NCBI GenBank assembly: GCA_015075365.1 | Contig: JABTUN010000001.1 | Span: forward strand, 124,001-188,000 | Length of the DNA stretch: 64,000 nt | Reading direction: 5' to 3' | DNA from: Verrucomicrobiaceae bacterium | GTDB lineage: Bacteria > Verrucomicrobiota > Verrucomicrobiia > Verrucomicrobiales > Verrucomicrobiaceae | In this document: in pieces, positions 8,423 through 16,522 of the stretch | Layout: each line of letters begins with the position of its first letter | Numbering within the stretch: the stretch's first letter is position 1 | Translations under genes and position numbers: made by a program | The notes under the pieces: model-generated | Database searches by the model: none | What the model was told of the DNA's origin: nothing | What the model saw: the letters and a program-made list of their open reading frames with translations, nothing else

Positions 8423-9268
8423 TCACTGCGCAGCCAGAGCTGCGGCGGCCTTTGCCTTGGCGGCCTCGGCTTTTTTGAGGATTTCGTCGGTGCTGGGAAG
8501 GCTGGCGAGGACGTCGGCGGGGATGAAGCCGTCGCCGACGAGCTTGGTGAGGCACTTTTTGCGTTCGTCAAGGGCCTTGTCGGCGCTGCGTTCTTTGCTG
8601 AAGCGGGATTTGAAGGCGCTGCTGCGATCCTTGAGCGTGGAGTAGATGTCGCCGCCGAGCAGCGAGGAGATGTCCACTTTGATTTTCTCGCGCCTGGCCT
8701 CGTTTTCGTTCACTTCATCGCCGTTGATGGGGCCGCCCTGATACTTCGGGAACATGATGGCGACCTCCGGGCACACGCGGGAGCAGGCGGGGCAGTTGGT
8801 CTTGCAGTTGTCGTTGTTCTGGACCTGAATCTTGTTGTCCTCGCTGACACCATAAACGTCGAAGAGGCAGAAGCTGAGGCACTGCATGCAGTTCGTGCAG
8901 CGCGTGTAGTCGATGACGGGAAACCACGGCTTCCATTTGCCGGGTTCGTTCATCGGTTTGTCGCCGCGGGTCTTTTCGACGAGGGAAACGATGGCGTCGG
9001 GTTCGAGGCCGGTGATGTCGCGCGTGTCGATGGCGATCTGGCCGGTGACGTCTTCGAGGGCAGGGGCCTTGCCTTCAAAGGCACCGAGCACGAGCAGGCT
9101 GCGATCATCGTGCGGCACGGCGCTGGCTCCCTGGCCGCTGCGGGTGACGGCGTAGCCTTTGTCGAGCAGGGCCATCATGACCTTGGCGCGGGCTTCAGCC
9201 GGGAGGGCGATGCTGCCGGTGCCTTCGTAAAGGATGACGCGGAGCGGACGGTGGGTGTGCGTGATCAT
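8423..9268 (-). CDS. Ferredoxin-like 2[4Fe-4S] protein
   Basis: A 281-aa protein. The N-terminal ~100 residues (LRVILYEGTGSIALPAEARA) form a domain I do not recognise. Cysteines 124, 127, 130, 134 (CTNCMQCLSFC) and 155, 159, 162, 166 (CKTNCPACSRVCP) are arranged for two [4Fe-4S] clusters, implying electron transfer. A Lys/Ala-rich helical tail ends the protein. It is 20 bases downstream of the small cysteine-rich gene on the same strand, so the two probably form an operon. Ferredoxin subunits of this shape serve radical or redox enzymes, but no such enzyme is nearby, so the partner is unknown. Confidence 0.75.
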   Translation of the reverse strand: MITHTHRPLRVILYEGTGSIALPAEARAKVMMALLDKGYAVTRSGQGASAVPHDDRSLLVLGAFEGKAPALEDVTGQIAIDTRDITGLEPDAIVSLVEKTRGDKPMNEPGKWKPWFPVIDYTRCTNCMQCLSFCLFDVYGVSEDNKIQVQNNDNCKTNCPACSRVCPEVAIMFPKYQGGPINGDEVNENEARREKIKVDISSLLGGDIYSTLKDRSSAFKSRFSKERSADKALDERKKCLTKLVGDGFIPADVLASLPSTDEILKKAEAAKAKAAAALAAQ

Positions 9269-9273
9269 GAGAT

Positions 9274-9285
9274 GAAATGACGAAT
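9274..9285. repeat. GAAATGACGAAT repeat word
   Basis: The 12-mer GAAATGACGAAT sits in the 20-base gap between the ferredoxin-like gene and its partner. The identical 12-mer occurs at 49659-49670 between tpiA and pgk, and reverse-complement GACGAAT-type words cluster at 59605-59660. Confidence 0.45.
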
Positions 9286-9288
9286 GGG

Positions 9289-9621
9289 TCAGGAATCGGT
9301 GCGCAGGAGTGCTTCGGTGACCTCTGTGGCGGTCTGGGTGCGCATATTGAGGATTTCTGCGTTTTCGGGTAAAGGAGAGCCGGCTTGCTGGAAGAGGCCG
9401 CGGACGGCGCGGGGGTAGCAGGCGGCGATGCGGAGGCTTTGACAGCTTGCGATGGCCTGGAGGCGTGGATCGCGATGCGCGGCCATTTCGCAGAGGTCGG
9501 CGACGGTTTCAAAGCTGGCAGCGGATTCGCAGAGCTTGCCGAGAACTTCGTTTTTCACGCCCGTGGGCACGACTTGGGCGTAGGCGCAACGGCAGTAGAG
9601 AATCGTGGGGGTATCAGGCAC
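9289..9621 (-). CDS. Small cysteine-rich protein, partner of the 2[4Fe-4S] protein
   Basis: A 110-aa protein with PTILYCRCAYAQVVPTGVK near its start, then DLCEMAA, SCQSLRIAACYPRAV and ENAEILNMRT. Six cysteines and the pairing with a ferredoxin suggest a redox or Fe-S-linked role. The GTG start at 9621 is chosen because similar proteins, as I recall them, begin just before the TIxYC motif. An alternative ATG at 9690 would add 23 residues, but its first codons fall inside a dispersed repeat (9678-9696). No clear ribosome binding site is seen for either start. It leads the two-gene operon with the ferredoxin-like gene. Confidence 0.6.
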   Translation of the reverse strand: MPDTPTILYCRCAYAQVVPTGVKNEVLGKLCESAASFETVADLCEMAAHRDPRLQAIASCQSLRIAACYPRAVRGLFQQAGSPLPENAEILNMRTQTATEVTEALLRTDS

Positions 9622-9677
9622 TCGTGTTCGTGGGGTTGGGGGCGGCACGAGTTGGAACGGGCGGGGGAAGATGCAAG

Positions 9678-9696
9678 TTTCAGGTTCCAAGTTTCA
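9678..9696. repeat. Dispersed repeat TTTCAGGTTCCAAGTTTCA
   Basis: This 19-mer is identical to bases 50987-51005, where it forms one arm of a perfect palindrome. Here only one arm is present, between two divergent genes. Confidence 0.75.
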
Positions 9697-9828
9697 CGCG
9701 AAGATGCCGGACACGATCCAATCTCTGGCCAGGACTTTTTCCACAGGCTAAAGCCCAACAAACCCATCCGGCAGCGCATGCGCCGCCGCTGTTTGCCATT
9801 GGCCATTTCTCATTCATGATTCGGCGCT

Positions 9829-12800
9829 ATGAAGCGATTTCTGCTCGCCAGCATCCTGCCCCTAACCGCCCTGGCGCAGCCTGACACTGCCAACGAAGCT
9901 CAGTCCATCCCCTTTGATCGACTAGGCGCGGAGGCGGACAAGAAGGGCGCGCATGTGGCCAGTTCCATCACGCCTACCGCGACCGGCGCTCATCTGAAGG
10001 CGCTAATGCAAGACCTGGAGGCAGAGGCCACGCCCGAGGGCCTCTGGCTCACCTCCACTGCCGATGAGGACGCAGGCAAACCGAACCGCTTCCGCGTGCG
10101 GGCGATGACCGTGGGGCGCAAAGCCAGGGCGGCTGGACCCTCAGCCGCCGTTGTAGTCGGAGCCAGTGGCCCTGGTTCCCTGACCACGATATCAGCCGCC
10201 ACGGCGCTTGGAGGACCAAGCGCCCTACCTTTACAAGCTCTCGCTTTCACCGGCCTCGTTCGTGCCTCGGCGCACTCCGCCCTGTGGCTGCGCCCGGGCT
10301 TGGTGGAGGAATACCGCGTCAGCACGGATGGCGTGCGGCAGGACTTCATCGTTTTGCAGCGCCCGGCGGGGGCGGGAGATGAACTGGCCGTGAACCTGGA
10401 GATCAGCGGCGCGCGGGCGGAGGCGGAGGCTTACGGCGTGAAGTTCACCGTCACCGGCACGGGCCGGGAGCTGGCCTACAGCCGCCTGCACGTCACCGAT
10501 GCCACGGGCCGGGAACTCACCGCCCGCCTCGACGTGGTGAATCCTGACCGCCTGCGCGTGATCGTGCAGGATGCAGGCGCTGCCTATCCCGTGCGCATCG
10601 ACCCCACCTTCTCCGATGCAGACTGGGTGGCGCTCAACACCGGCATCGCTGGCGCGAACAGCTTGATGTATGCCTTGGCGGTGGATGGTAGCGGCAACCT
10701 GTATGCGGGCGGGGAGTTCACGGCCATCGGCACCGTGCGGGCCAACTACATCGCCAAATGGAACGGCAGCACTTGGAGCGTGCTCGGGTCGGGCATGAAC
10801 GCGAGCGTCCGTGCGCTGGCGGTGAGCGGGAGCGATCTCTACGCCGGGGGAACCTTCAGCACGGCGGGCGGGACCAGCGCCATCCGCATCGCGAAATGGA
10901 ACGGCAACGTCTGGAGCCCCCTCGACTCAGGGATAAGCGGCGGTTCCGTTTATGCTCTGGCGGTGAGCGGAAGCGATCTGTATGCCGGGGGAAACTTCGC
11001 CGGGGCTGGCGTGACGAGCGCGAACCGCATCGCCAAATGGAATGGCGGTGCCTGGAGCGCTCTCGGATCGGGCATGAACGGCACCGTCCAGGCGCTGGCG
11101 GTGAGCGGGGGCGATCTCTACGCCGGGGGAGCCTTCAGCACGGCGGGCGGGACGAACATCGGCTATGGCATCGCGAAATGGAACGGCAGCGCCTGGAGCG
11201 CCCTGGGCACGGGCATGAACAGCAACGTCAATGCGCTGGCGGTGAGCGGGGGCGATCTCTACGCCGGAGGCGGCTTCAGCACGGCGGGCGGGACGGGCGC
11301 GAACCGCATCGCGAAATGGGACGGCAGCGCCTGGAGCGCCCTGGGCACGGGCATGAGCGGCACCGTCAACGCGCTGGCGGTGAGCGGAGGCGATCTCTAC
11401 GCCGGGGGATTCTTCTCCATGGCGGGCGGGACCAGCGCGAACTGCATCGCGAAGTGGAATGGCAGCGCGTGGAGCGCTCTGGGTACGGGGATAAGCAGCA
11501 CCGTCCATGCGCTGGCATTGAGCGGCAGCGATGTGTACGCAGGGGGATTGTTCACCACGGCGGGCGGGACGGGTGCGAGCTACATTGCCAGATGGAATGG
11601 CAGCGCCTGGAACGCCCCCGGGCCGGGGATGAACCTCAGCGTCCTTGCCCTGGCGGTGAGCGGGAGTGATCTTTATGCCGGGGGGGACTTCACTACGGCG
11701 GACGGGGCGGCGGGTACAGGCCACATCGCGAAATGGAACGGCAGCGCGTGGAGCGCTCTCGGGTCGGGGATGAACGGCCCCGTCCATGCGCTGGCGGTGA
11801 GCGGGGGCGATCTCTACGCCGGGGGAGCCTTCACCACGGCGGGAGGGATGGGCGCGAGCTACATTGCGAAGTGGAACGGCAGCGCGTGGAGCGCCCTGGG
11901 TACGGGCCTGAACGGCACCGTCTATGCGCTGGCGGTGAGCGGGGGCGATCTCTACGCCGGGGGGGGCTTTTTCACGGCGGGCGGGACGGGCGCGAGCTTT
12001 ATCGCCAGATGGAATGGCAGCGCGTGGAACGCCCTCGGGTCGGGGATGAGCAGCACCGTCTTTGCGTTGGCGGTGAGCGGGGGCGATCTCTACGCCGGGG
12101 GGGGCTTTTTCACGGCGGGCGGGACGACGGTGAACCACATCGCGAAATGGAACGGCAGCGCGTGGAGCGCCCTCGGCTCGGGAGTGAGCGGAGGCTTCTT
12201 TTCTGGCGCCGTCACTTCGCTGGCAGTGAGCGGCAGCGATCTCTACGCCGGGGGAGGCTTTACCATGGCTGGCGGCGTGAGCGCGAACTACATTGCGAAA
12301 TGGAACGGCAGCGCGTGGAGCGCCCTCGGCTCGGGCTTAGGCGGCGCTGTCCGTGCGCTGGCGGCAGATTCGGGCGGGCATTTGTTTGTCGGTGGTGGCT
12401 TCTTGACCGCCGGCACGACCTTCACGCCCTACATCGCGCAGGCCAATATTGGCAATCTCCCTGCCATCGAATCCTGGCGGCAGACTTACTTCGGCAGCAC
12501 CAGCAACAGCGGCACTGCGGCGGACCTCTTCGACCATGACCAAGACGGGCTGGTGAACCTGCTGGAGTATGCCTTTGGACTGAATCCCACTCTCTCCACA
12601 CCCGCCATCCCCGGCCTGACGCAGGAGGGCGGCTACCTGACGATGACCATCACCAAGCAGCCCGGTGTGACCTACGAGGTGCAGACGGCGGGCACGCTCA
12701 TCCCCGCCCAGCCGGATTCCTTCAGCGCCGCGAGCACGACCGTGCTCATCAATGATGCGACGACGCTGAAAGTGCGGGACAGTGTGCTCATCGGCACGCC

Positions 12801-12843
12801 GCCTGCCCGCTTCATGCGCGTGCAGGTGACGCCGGTGCCTTGA
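9829..12843 (+). CDS. Secreted propeller-like protein with 46-residue repeats
   Basis: A 1004-aa protein with a signal peptide (MKRFLLASILPLTALA). Residues 20-260 form a beta-rich N-terminal region. From about residue 265 to 870 there are some 12-13 repeats of roughly 46 residues of the form ALAVSGGDLYAGGxFxTAGG followed by xxIAKWNGSAWSALGSGM, a pattern suggesting beta-propeller blades. The C-terminal region carries a calcium-loop segment, DHDQDGLVNLLEYAFGLNP, seen in many Verrucomicrobia exported proteins, and then a beta-sandwich-like tail. It is likely extracellular and may bind ligand or surface; no enzymatic motif is visible. The repeats are nearly identical at DNA level, so assembly or copy-number change is possible. 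Confidence 0.8.
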   Translation: MKRFLLASILPLTALAQPDTANEAQSIPFDRLGAEADKKGAHVASSITPTATGAHLKALMQDLEAEATPEGLWLTSTADEDAGKPNRFRVRAMTVGRKARAAGPSAAVVVGASGPGSLTTISAATALGGPSALPLQALAFTGLVRASAHSALWLRPGLVEEYRVSTDGVRQDFIVLQRPAGAGDELAVNLEISGARAEAEAYGVKFTVTGTGRELAYSRLHVTDATGRELTARLDVVNPDRLRVIVQDAGAAYPVRIDPTFSDADWVALNTGIAGANSLMYALAVDGSGNLYAGGEFTAIGTVRANYIAKWNGSTWSVLGSGMNASVRALAVSGSDLYAGGTFSTAGGTSAIRIAKWNGNVWSPLDSGISGGSVYALAVSGSDLYAGGNFAGAGVTSANRIAKWNGGAWSALGSGMNGTVQALAVSGGDLYAGGAFSTAGGTNIGYGIAKWNGSAWSALGTGMNSNVNALAVSGGDLYAGGGFSTAGGTGANRIAKWDGSAWSALGTGMSGTVNALAVSGGDLYAGGFFSMAGGTSANCIAKWNGSAWSALGTGISSTVHALALSGSDVYAGGLFTTAGGTGASYIARWNGSAWNAPGPGMNLSVLALAVSGSDLYAGGDFTTADGAAGTGHIAKWNGSAWSALGSGMNGPVHALAVSGGDLYAGGAFTTAGGMGASYIAKWNGSAWSALGTGLNGTVYALAVSGGDLYAGGGFFTAGGTGASFIARWNGSAWNALGSGMSSTVFALAVSGGDLYAGGGFFTAGGTTVNHIAKWNGSAWSALGSGVSGGFFSGAVTSLAVSGSDLYAGGGFTMAGGVSANYIAKWNGSAWSALGSGLGGAVRALAADSGGHLFVGGGFLTAGTTFTPYIAQANIGNLPAIESWRQTYFGSTSNSGTAADLFDHDQDGLVNLLEYAFGLNPTLSTPAIPGLTQEGGYLTMTITKQPGVTYEVQTAGTLIPAQPDSFSAASTTVLINDATTLKVRDSVLIGTPPARFMRVQVTPVP
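10780..12340 (+). repeat. Tandem array of about 138-bp coding repeats
   Basis: Units contain GCGCTGGCGGTGAGCGG, GATCTCTACGCCGGGGG and GCGAAATGGAACGGCAGC with few changes. Strong DNA-level identity creates long open frames on other frames and the other strand, which are not genes. Confidence 0.85.
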
Positions 12844-12877
12844 TGCGGCGGAGGTACAGCAAAGTCCGTGAGCCGGC

Positions 12878-14251
12878 TCACATCGTGGTCTTGCGCTCGA
12901 CGTTGAGGCCCATTTTGCGATACAGGGTGGCGATGGAGACGCCGAGCATGCTGGCGGTCTTTTCGCGGGAGCCGTTGTTGTACTTGAGGGTCTCCTGGAT
13001 GAAGACGCGTTCCTGCGCCTTGATGAAGTCGTCGAGCTTGGTGCCGATGGGCAGCTTGGTCATGCCTTCGCTGGCCGAGGGCGTGGGCACCTCGATCTGC
13101 TGGGTGACCTTGGCAGGAAGGTCGGCGGGCTTGACGCGGTCGTTCTCGGCGAAGGCGCAGGCACGCTCGATGGCGTTGCGCAGCTCGGAGACGTTGCCGG
13201 GCCAGTTGTACTTCTCGAGAAAGTCGATGGCATTGCTTTCGATGGTCTTGGGGCGGGTCTCGGTGCGCTCGGCGAGGTCTTTGAGAATATGCTCGACGAG
13301 GGGCTTGATGTCCTCGCGGCGCTCGCGAAGCGGCGGGATCTTGAGCGGGACGACGGAGAGCTTGTAGTAGAGATCCTCGCGGAATTTGCCGGATTTGACC
13401 GCCTCGTCGAGGGAGGCGGTGGAAGAGACGACGAGGCGGTAATCGATGGCCGAACTGCTGCTGCCGGACCAGCCTTTGCGGGACTGGGTGTCGTCGATGA
13501 AGCTGTTAAGCTGCGCCTGGATGCGGGCGGGGAGTTGATTCACCTCGGCGAGGTGGACCGTGCCTCCGGCGACGCGTTGGAAAATGGAATTGGGACCGAA
13601 GAGCTCGGTTTCGAGGGCGTCCTCCGGCATGGCGGCGCACTGCAGTTCCTTGTAGGGGGCTTTGCCGCGCCGGCTGGCCTCGTGGAGAACACGGGCAACC
13701 ATGTGCTTGCCGGTGCCGAACTCGCCTTCCAGCAGCACGGGGCTGTCATTGTTTGCCACGCGTCGCACGATGTCGAAAATGCGCTGGATGGCCTCGCTGT
13801 GGCCGATCAGTTTTGAAGAGGATGAGACGTGCCGGAGCACGTTGCCCGACGAGGCCACGGAAGACGGCATGGGGGTTCCGGGTGCCTGGCCATTGCGCTG
13901 GAGGGCCTGGTTGACCGTCTTGATGAGATCGCCGAGATCGAAGGGCTTCGTGAGGTAGTCAAAGGCACCCAGGCGCATGGCCTCGACAGCGGTTTCGACG
14001 CTACCATGACCCGTGACCATGATGACGGCGGTGTTCGGGAACTGGTCCCGGCACATGCTGACGAGGTCGAGGCCGTTCACATCGCCGATGCGGAGGTCCA
14101 CGATGACCAACTCGGGCTGATTCGCGCGGATGGCGGCGATGCCGTCAAGACCGGTGGTGCAACCGAAGACCTGGTGACCGGCGGCTTTGCAGAGCTTGGT
14201 CATCAGCTCGAGGATCGCGGCTTCGTCATCTATGATTACTAGCTTAGCCAT
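12878..14251 (-). CDS. NtrC-family response regulator lacking the GAFTGA loop
   Basis: A 457-aa protein with receiver (residues 1-118; D52, T80, K102), AAA+ (about 145-370) and Fis-type HTH (about 415-450; REKTASMLGVSIATLYRK) domains. The AAA+ domain is degenerate: Walker A reads GEFGTGKH, Walker B reads TVHLAEV with the usual Asp replaced by Ala, and only nine residues separate ELFG from the GG before Walker B, so about twelve residues including the GAFTGA sigma-54 contact loop are missing. The YYRL arginine is Lys (YYKL). The DNA-binding and phosphoacceptor parts look intact. It is probably not a classical sigma-54 activator; action on sigma-70 promoters or as a repressor is an inference. 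No cognate kinase adjoins it. Confidence 0.85.
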   Translation of the reverse strand: MAKLVIIDDEAAILELMTKLCKAAGHQVFGCTTGLDGIAAIRANQPELVIVDLRIGDVNGLDLVSMCRDQFPNTAVIMVTGHGSVETAVEAMRLGAFDYLTKPFDLGDLIKTVNQALQRNGQAPGTPMPSSVASSGNVLRHVSSSSKLIGHSEAIQRIFDIVRRVANNDSPVLLEGEFGTGKHMVARVLHEASRRGKAPYKELQCAAMPEDALETELFGPNSIFQRVAGGTVHLAEVNQLPARIQAQLNSFIDDTQSRKGWSGSSSSAIDYRLVVSSTASLDEAVKSGKFREDLYYKLSVVPLKIPPLRERREDIKPLVEHILKDLAERTETRPKTIESNAIDFLEKYNWPGNVSELRNAIERACAFAENDRVKPADLPAKVTQQIEVPTPSASEGMTKLPIGTKLDDFIKAQERVFIQETLKYNNGSREKTASMLGVSIATLYRKMGLNVERKTTM

Positions 14252-14281
14252 AATTGAGTGGGGGTTTGAGATTCAGGATTG

Positions 14282-14308
14282 ATTATCAAAAAAGGTTAAA
14301 TGACTCAA
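14282..14308 (-). promoter_or_regulatory. Putative promoter of the NtrC-type gene
   Basis: Read on the minus strand: TTGAGT (14308-14303), 15 bases, GATAAT (14287-14282), about 30 bases before the start codon, in an A/T-rich patch that stands out from the region. Spacing is short, so confidence is low. Confidence 0.3.
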
Positions 14309-14425
14309 AACCGGGCGTCAAACGGCATTTTCTCGTTTTTGCGAAAAACTATCCACCTCGCACCTAGCCTTCCTCATGGCACAAATCGCTCCTTCCATGC
14401 CCTCACCGCCCGCGCATCATGCGGC

Positions 14426-14587
14426 ATGCGCCTCACCAGCCGCCCCAGCTTTTACGTCATCTTTCTTCTTCTGGCCGCGATGCTCGTGCTCACGGCCTGG
14501 CTGCTGTGGAAACTGCCGGAGGCGGAGGAACTGAGCCGGGAGAAAAAGAATGCCTCGCCGGGTCCGTTTCCCATTTCCCGATCATGA
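14426..14587 (+). CDS. Small single-pass membrane protein
   Basis: A 53-aa protein: a short basic N-terminus (MRLTSRPS), one hydrophobic helix (FYVIFLLLAAMLVLTAWLLW) and an acidic/basic tail (LPEAEELSREKK). Its stop overlaps the sulfatase start in an ATGA, which suggests translational coupling and supports it as a real gene. The frame is open further upstream, but the extra residues are uninformative. Function unknown. Confidence 0.5.
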   Translation: MRLTSRPSFYVIFLLLAAMLVLTAWLLWKLPEAEELSREKKNASPGPFPISRS

Positions 14588-16089
14588 AACCACTCCTCGC
14601 CCTCTTTTTTCTCGCCGTCGCCGCCTCGGCGCGCCAGCCGAATGTGATCTTGATCCTCGCGGACGACCTCGGGCGCGGCGACCTGGGCTGCTACGGCCAG
14701 AAGCACATCCGCACGCCACATCTCGACCGCATGGCGGCAGAGGGCATGAAATTGACCAGCCACTACAGCGGCAACGCGGTCTGCGCGCCCTCGCGCTGCG
14801 TGTTGATGACCGGTTTCCATCCCGGCCATGCCTTCATCCGCGACAACCGGCAGGCGGACAATGCGAAAGACATGCCCAAGATGGGCAAACGAAAGCACGA
14901 AGGCCAGTTCCCCATCCCGGATGCCACGGTGACGATGGCGGAGGTGTTCAAGGGCGCGGGCTATGTGACGGGCGGCTTCGGCAAATGGGGCCTCGGCGGG
15001 CCGGGCAGCGCGGGAGAGCCGCTAAAGCAGGGATTTGACCGCTGGTTCGGCTACAACTGCCAGGGCGTGGCGCACAATTTCTATCCCACCTACCTCTGGG
15101 ACAATGACAAGGCCATTGACCTCAAGAATCCGCCTTTTCCATCCGCCGACAAACTCACGCCGGAGGAGGACCCGACGAAGCCCGAGAGCTACAAGCGCTT
15201 CCAGGGCACCGAATACTCCGCCGATCTGATCGCTGAGGAGGCGCTAAAATTCGCGCGCGACAACAAGGACCGGCCTTTCTTCCTCTACTGGCCCACCACG
15301 GTGCCGCACCTTGCGCTGCAAGTGCCGGATGACTCGCTGGCCGAATACGAGGGCAAGTTTGACGAGACGCCCTATCCCGGTGGAAAGGGCTACCTGCCGC
15401 ATTTCAAGCCCCGCGCGGGCTACGCGGCCATGATCACGCGCATGGACCGCGAGATCGGCAAAATGATGGCGCTCATTGCCGAACTCGGCCTGGATGACGA
15501 CACGATCTTCATCTTCATCAGCGACAACGGTTCCCTCAACGGCACGCACCAGGGCCTCGGCGGCGTGGACGCGGCGTTTTTCAACAGCAGCAGCGGTCTG
15601 CGTGATGGCAAAGGCACACTCTACGAGGGCGGCATCCGTTCACCAGGCATCGTGCGGTGGAAAGGCAAGGTGAAGGCCGGGAGCACGAGCGATGCGATCA
15701 CCGGCTTCGAGGACTGGATGCCCACCTTGCTCGACTTGTGCGGCGTGAAGGACAAAAACCCTGCTGGCATCGATGGAGCCAGTTTTGCGAACGTGCTCCT
15801 TGGCAAGGCTCAAGGCGCCCGCGAGTTTCTCTATCGTGAATTCCCTGGCTATGGCGGCCAGCAGAGTGTGCGAATGGGAAAGTGGAAATACATGCGCACC
15901 GGCCTGCTGCGCGGGAATGCCAAAAAAGCCGCGAAAACGGCCGAGGAGCTGTTTGACCTCGAAACCGACCCTGCAGAGACCAAGAACGTGCTCACGGAGC
16001 ATCCGGACGTGGTGGAAAAGATGAAGGCCATCGCCGCGCGCGAGCACGCCAACAGCGCGGATTTCAAGTTTCCCGCGCTCGACCGCTGA
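14584..16089 (+). CDS. Secreted arylsulfatase (type I, formylglycine-dependent)
   Basis: A 501-aa protein with a signal peptide (MKPLLALFFLAVAASA) followed directly by the sulfatase N-terminal signature NVILILADDLGRGDLGCYG. The active-site motif CAPSR, whose Cys is converted to formylglycine, and the second signature GGFGKWGLG are present. Metal-site Asp/Asn appear in FIFISDNGS. It hydrolyses sulfate esters, probably from sulfated polysaccharides, in the periplasm or outside the cell. It overlaps the preceding small membrane-protein gene by four bases. Maturation needs an FGE or anSME enzyme; the SUMF1-like protein at the window start lacks the catalytic cysteines, so the activator must be elsewhere. 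Confidence 0.9.
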   Translation: MKPLLALFFLAVAASARQPNVILILADDLGRGDLGCYGQKHIRTPHLDRMAAEGMKLTSHYSGNAVCAPSRCVLMTGFHPGHAFIRDNRQADNAKDMPKMGKRKHEGQFPIPDATVTMAEVFKGAGYVTGGFGKWGLGGPGSAGEPLKQGFDRWFGYNCQGVAHNFYPTYLWDNDKAIDLKNPPFPSADKLTPEEDPTKPESYKRFQGTEYSADLIAEEALKFARDNKDRPFFLYWPTTVPHLALQVPDDSLAEYEGKFDETPYPGGKGYLPHFKPRAGYAAMITRMDREIGKMMALIAELGLDDDTIFIFISDNGSLNGTHQGLGGVDAAFFNSSSGLRDGKGTLYEGGIRSPGIVRWKGKVKAGSTSDAITGFEDWMPTLLDLCGVKDKNPAGIDGASFANVLLGKAQGAREFLYREFPGYGGQQSVRMGKWKYMRTGLLRGNAKKAAKTAEELFDLETDPAETKNVLTEHPDVVEKMKAIAAREHANSADFKFPALDR

Positions 16090-16102
16090 GTAGCCTTCGC
16101 GC

Positions 16103-16459
16103 ATGAACTGGTACATCGACAACGCCGGAGCCGCCGAGGGGCCGTATGACGACGCGCGCATGACGGAACTGGCGCGGGAGCAAAAAATCGCCTCCGACAG
16201 CCTCGTCTGGCATCCGCAGCTTGATGCGTGGTCCAGCGTGGCGGCCCTCTCGCCGCCTTGGTGGGGCGCGGCGCTGCCGGAGCCGCCCTCCGCGCCCAAG
16301 GCGAAGAAAAAAGCAGCAACAGCCGAAGAATCGTCTGCCGCGCCCGCTCCGAAACGCCGCCTCGCCGCGCCCTTGGCCCCGAGCGAGGAAGCGGCAGCAC
16401 AAAAAGAGTCCGGTGGCTTTTTGAAGAAGCTCTTTGGCTTCGGCAAAAAGAAGAAATGA
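16103..16459 (+). CDS. GYF_2-domain protein
   Basis: A 118-aa protein. Residues 1-55 match the GYF_2 (DUF4339) pattern: MNWYIDNAGAAEGPYDD, then ELAREQKIASDSLVWHPQLD. The rest is Ala/Lys/Pro-rich linker ending in GGFLKKLFGFGKKKK, a basic amphipathic tail that may contact membrane. It starts 13 bases after the sulfatase stop, so it is probably co-transcribed. GYF-type domains bind Pro-rich peptides; the partner here is unknown. Confidence 0.75.
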   Translation: MNWYIDNAGAAEGPYDDARMTELAREQKIASDSLVWHPQLDAWSSVAALSPPWWGAALPEPPSAPKAKKKAATAEESSAAPAPKRRLAAPLAPSEEAAAQKESGGFLKKLFGFGKKKK

Positions 16460-16463
16460 GCGC

Positions 16464-16496
16464 AAAAAAACCGCCGGACGCGTGCGCGACCGGCGG
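16464..16496 (-). terminator. Rho-independent terminator of the pseudopilin gene
   Basis: On the minus strand, stem CCGCCGG / CCGGCGG (16496-16471) followed by seven T residues. It lies just after the pseudopilin stop and also between convergent genes. Confidence 0.8.
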
Positions 16497-16522
16497 TGTG
16501 GTGAGGTGTCAGACGCGAGGCT

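Noticed and set aside
10927-12138. Long minus-strand open frame of about 400 codons
   Set aside because: It runs opposite the 46-residue repeat protein. The plus frame has a signal peptide and coherent repeats, while the minus translation is Arg/Pro/Ala-rich and repetitive only because the DNA is.
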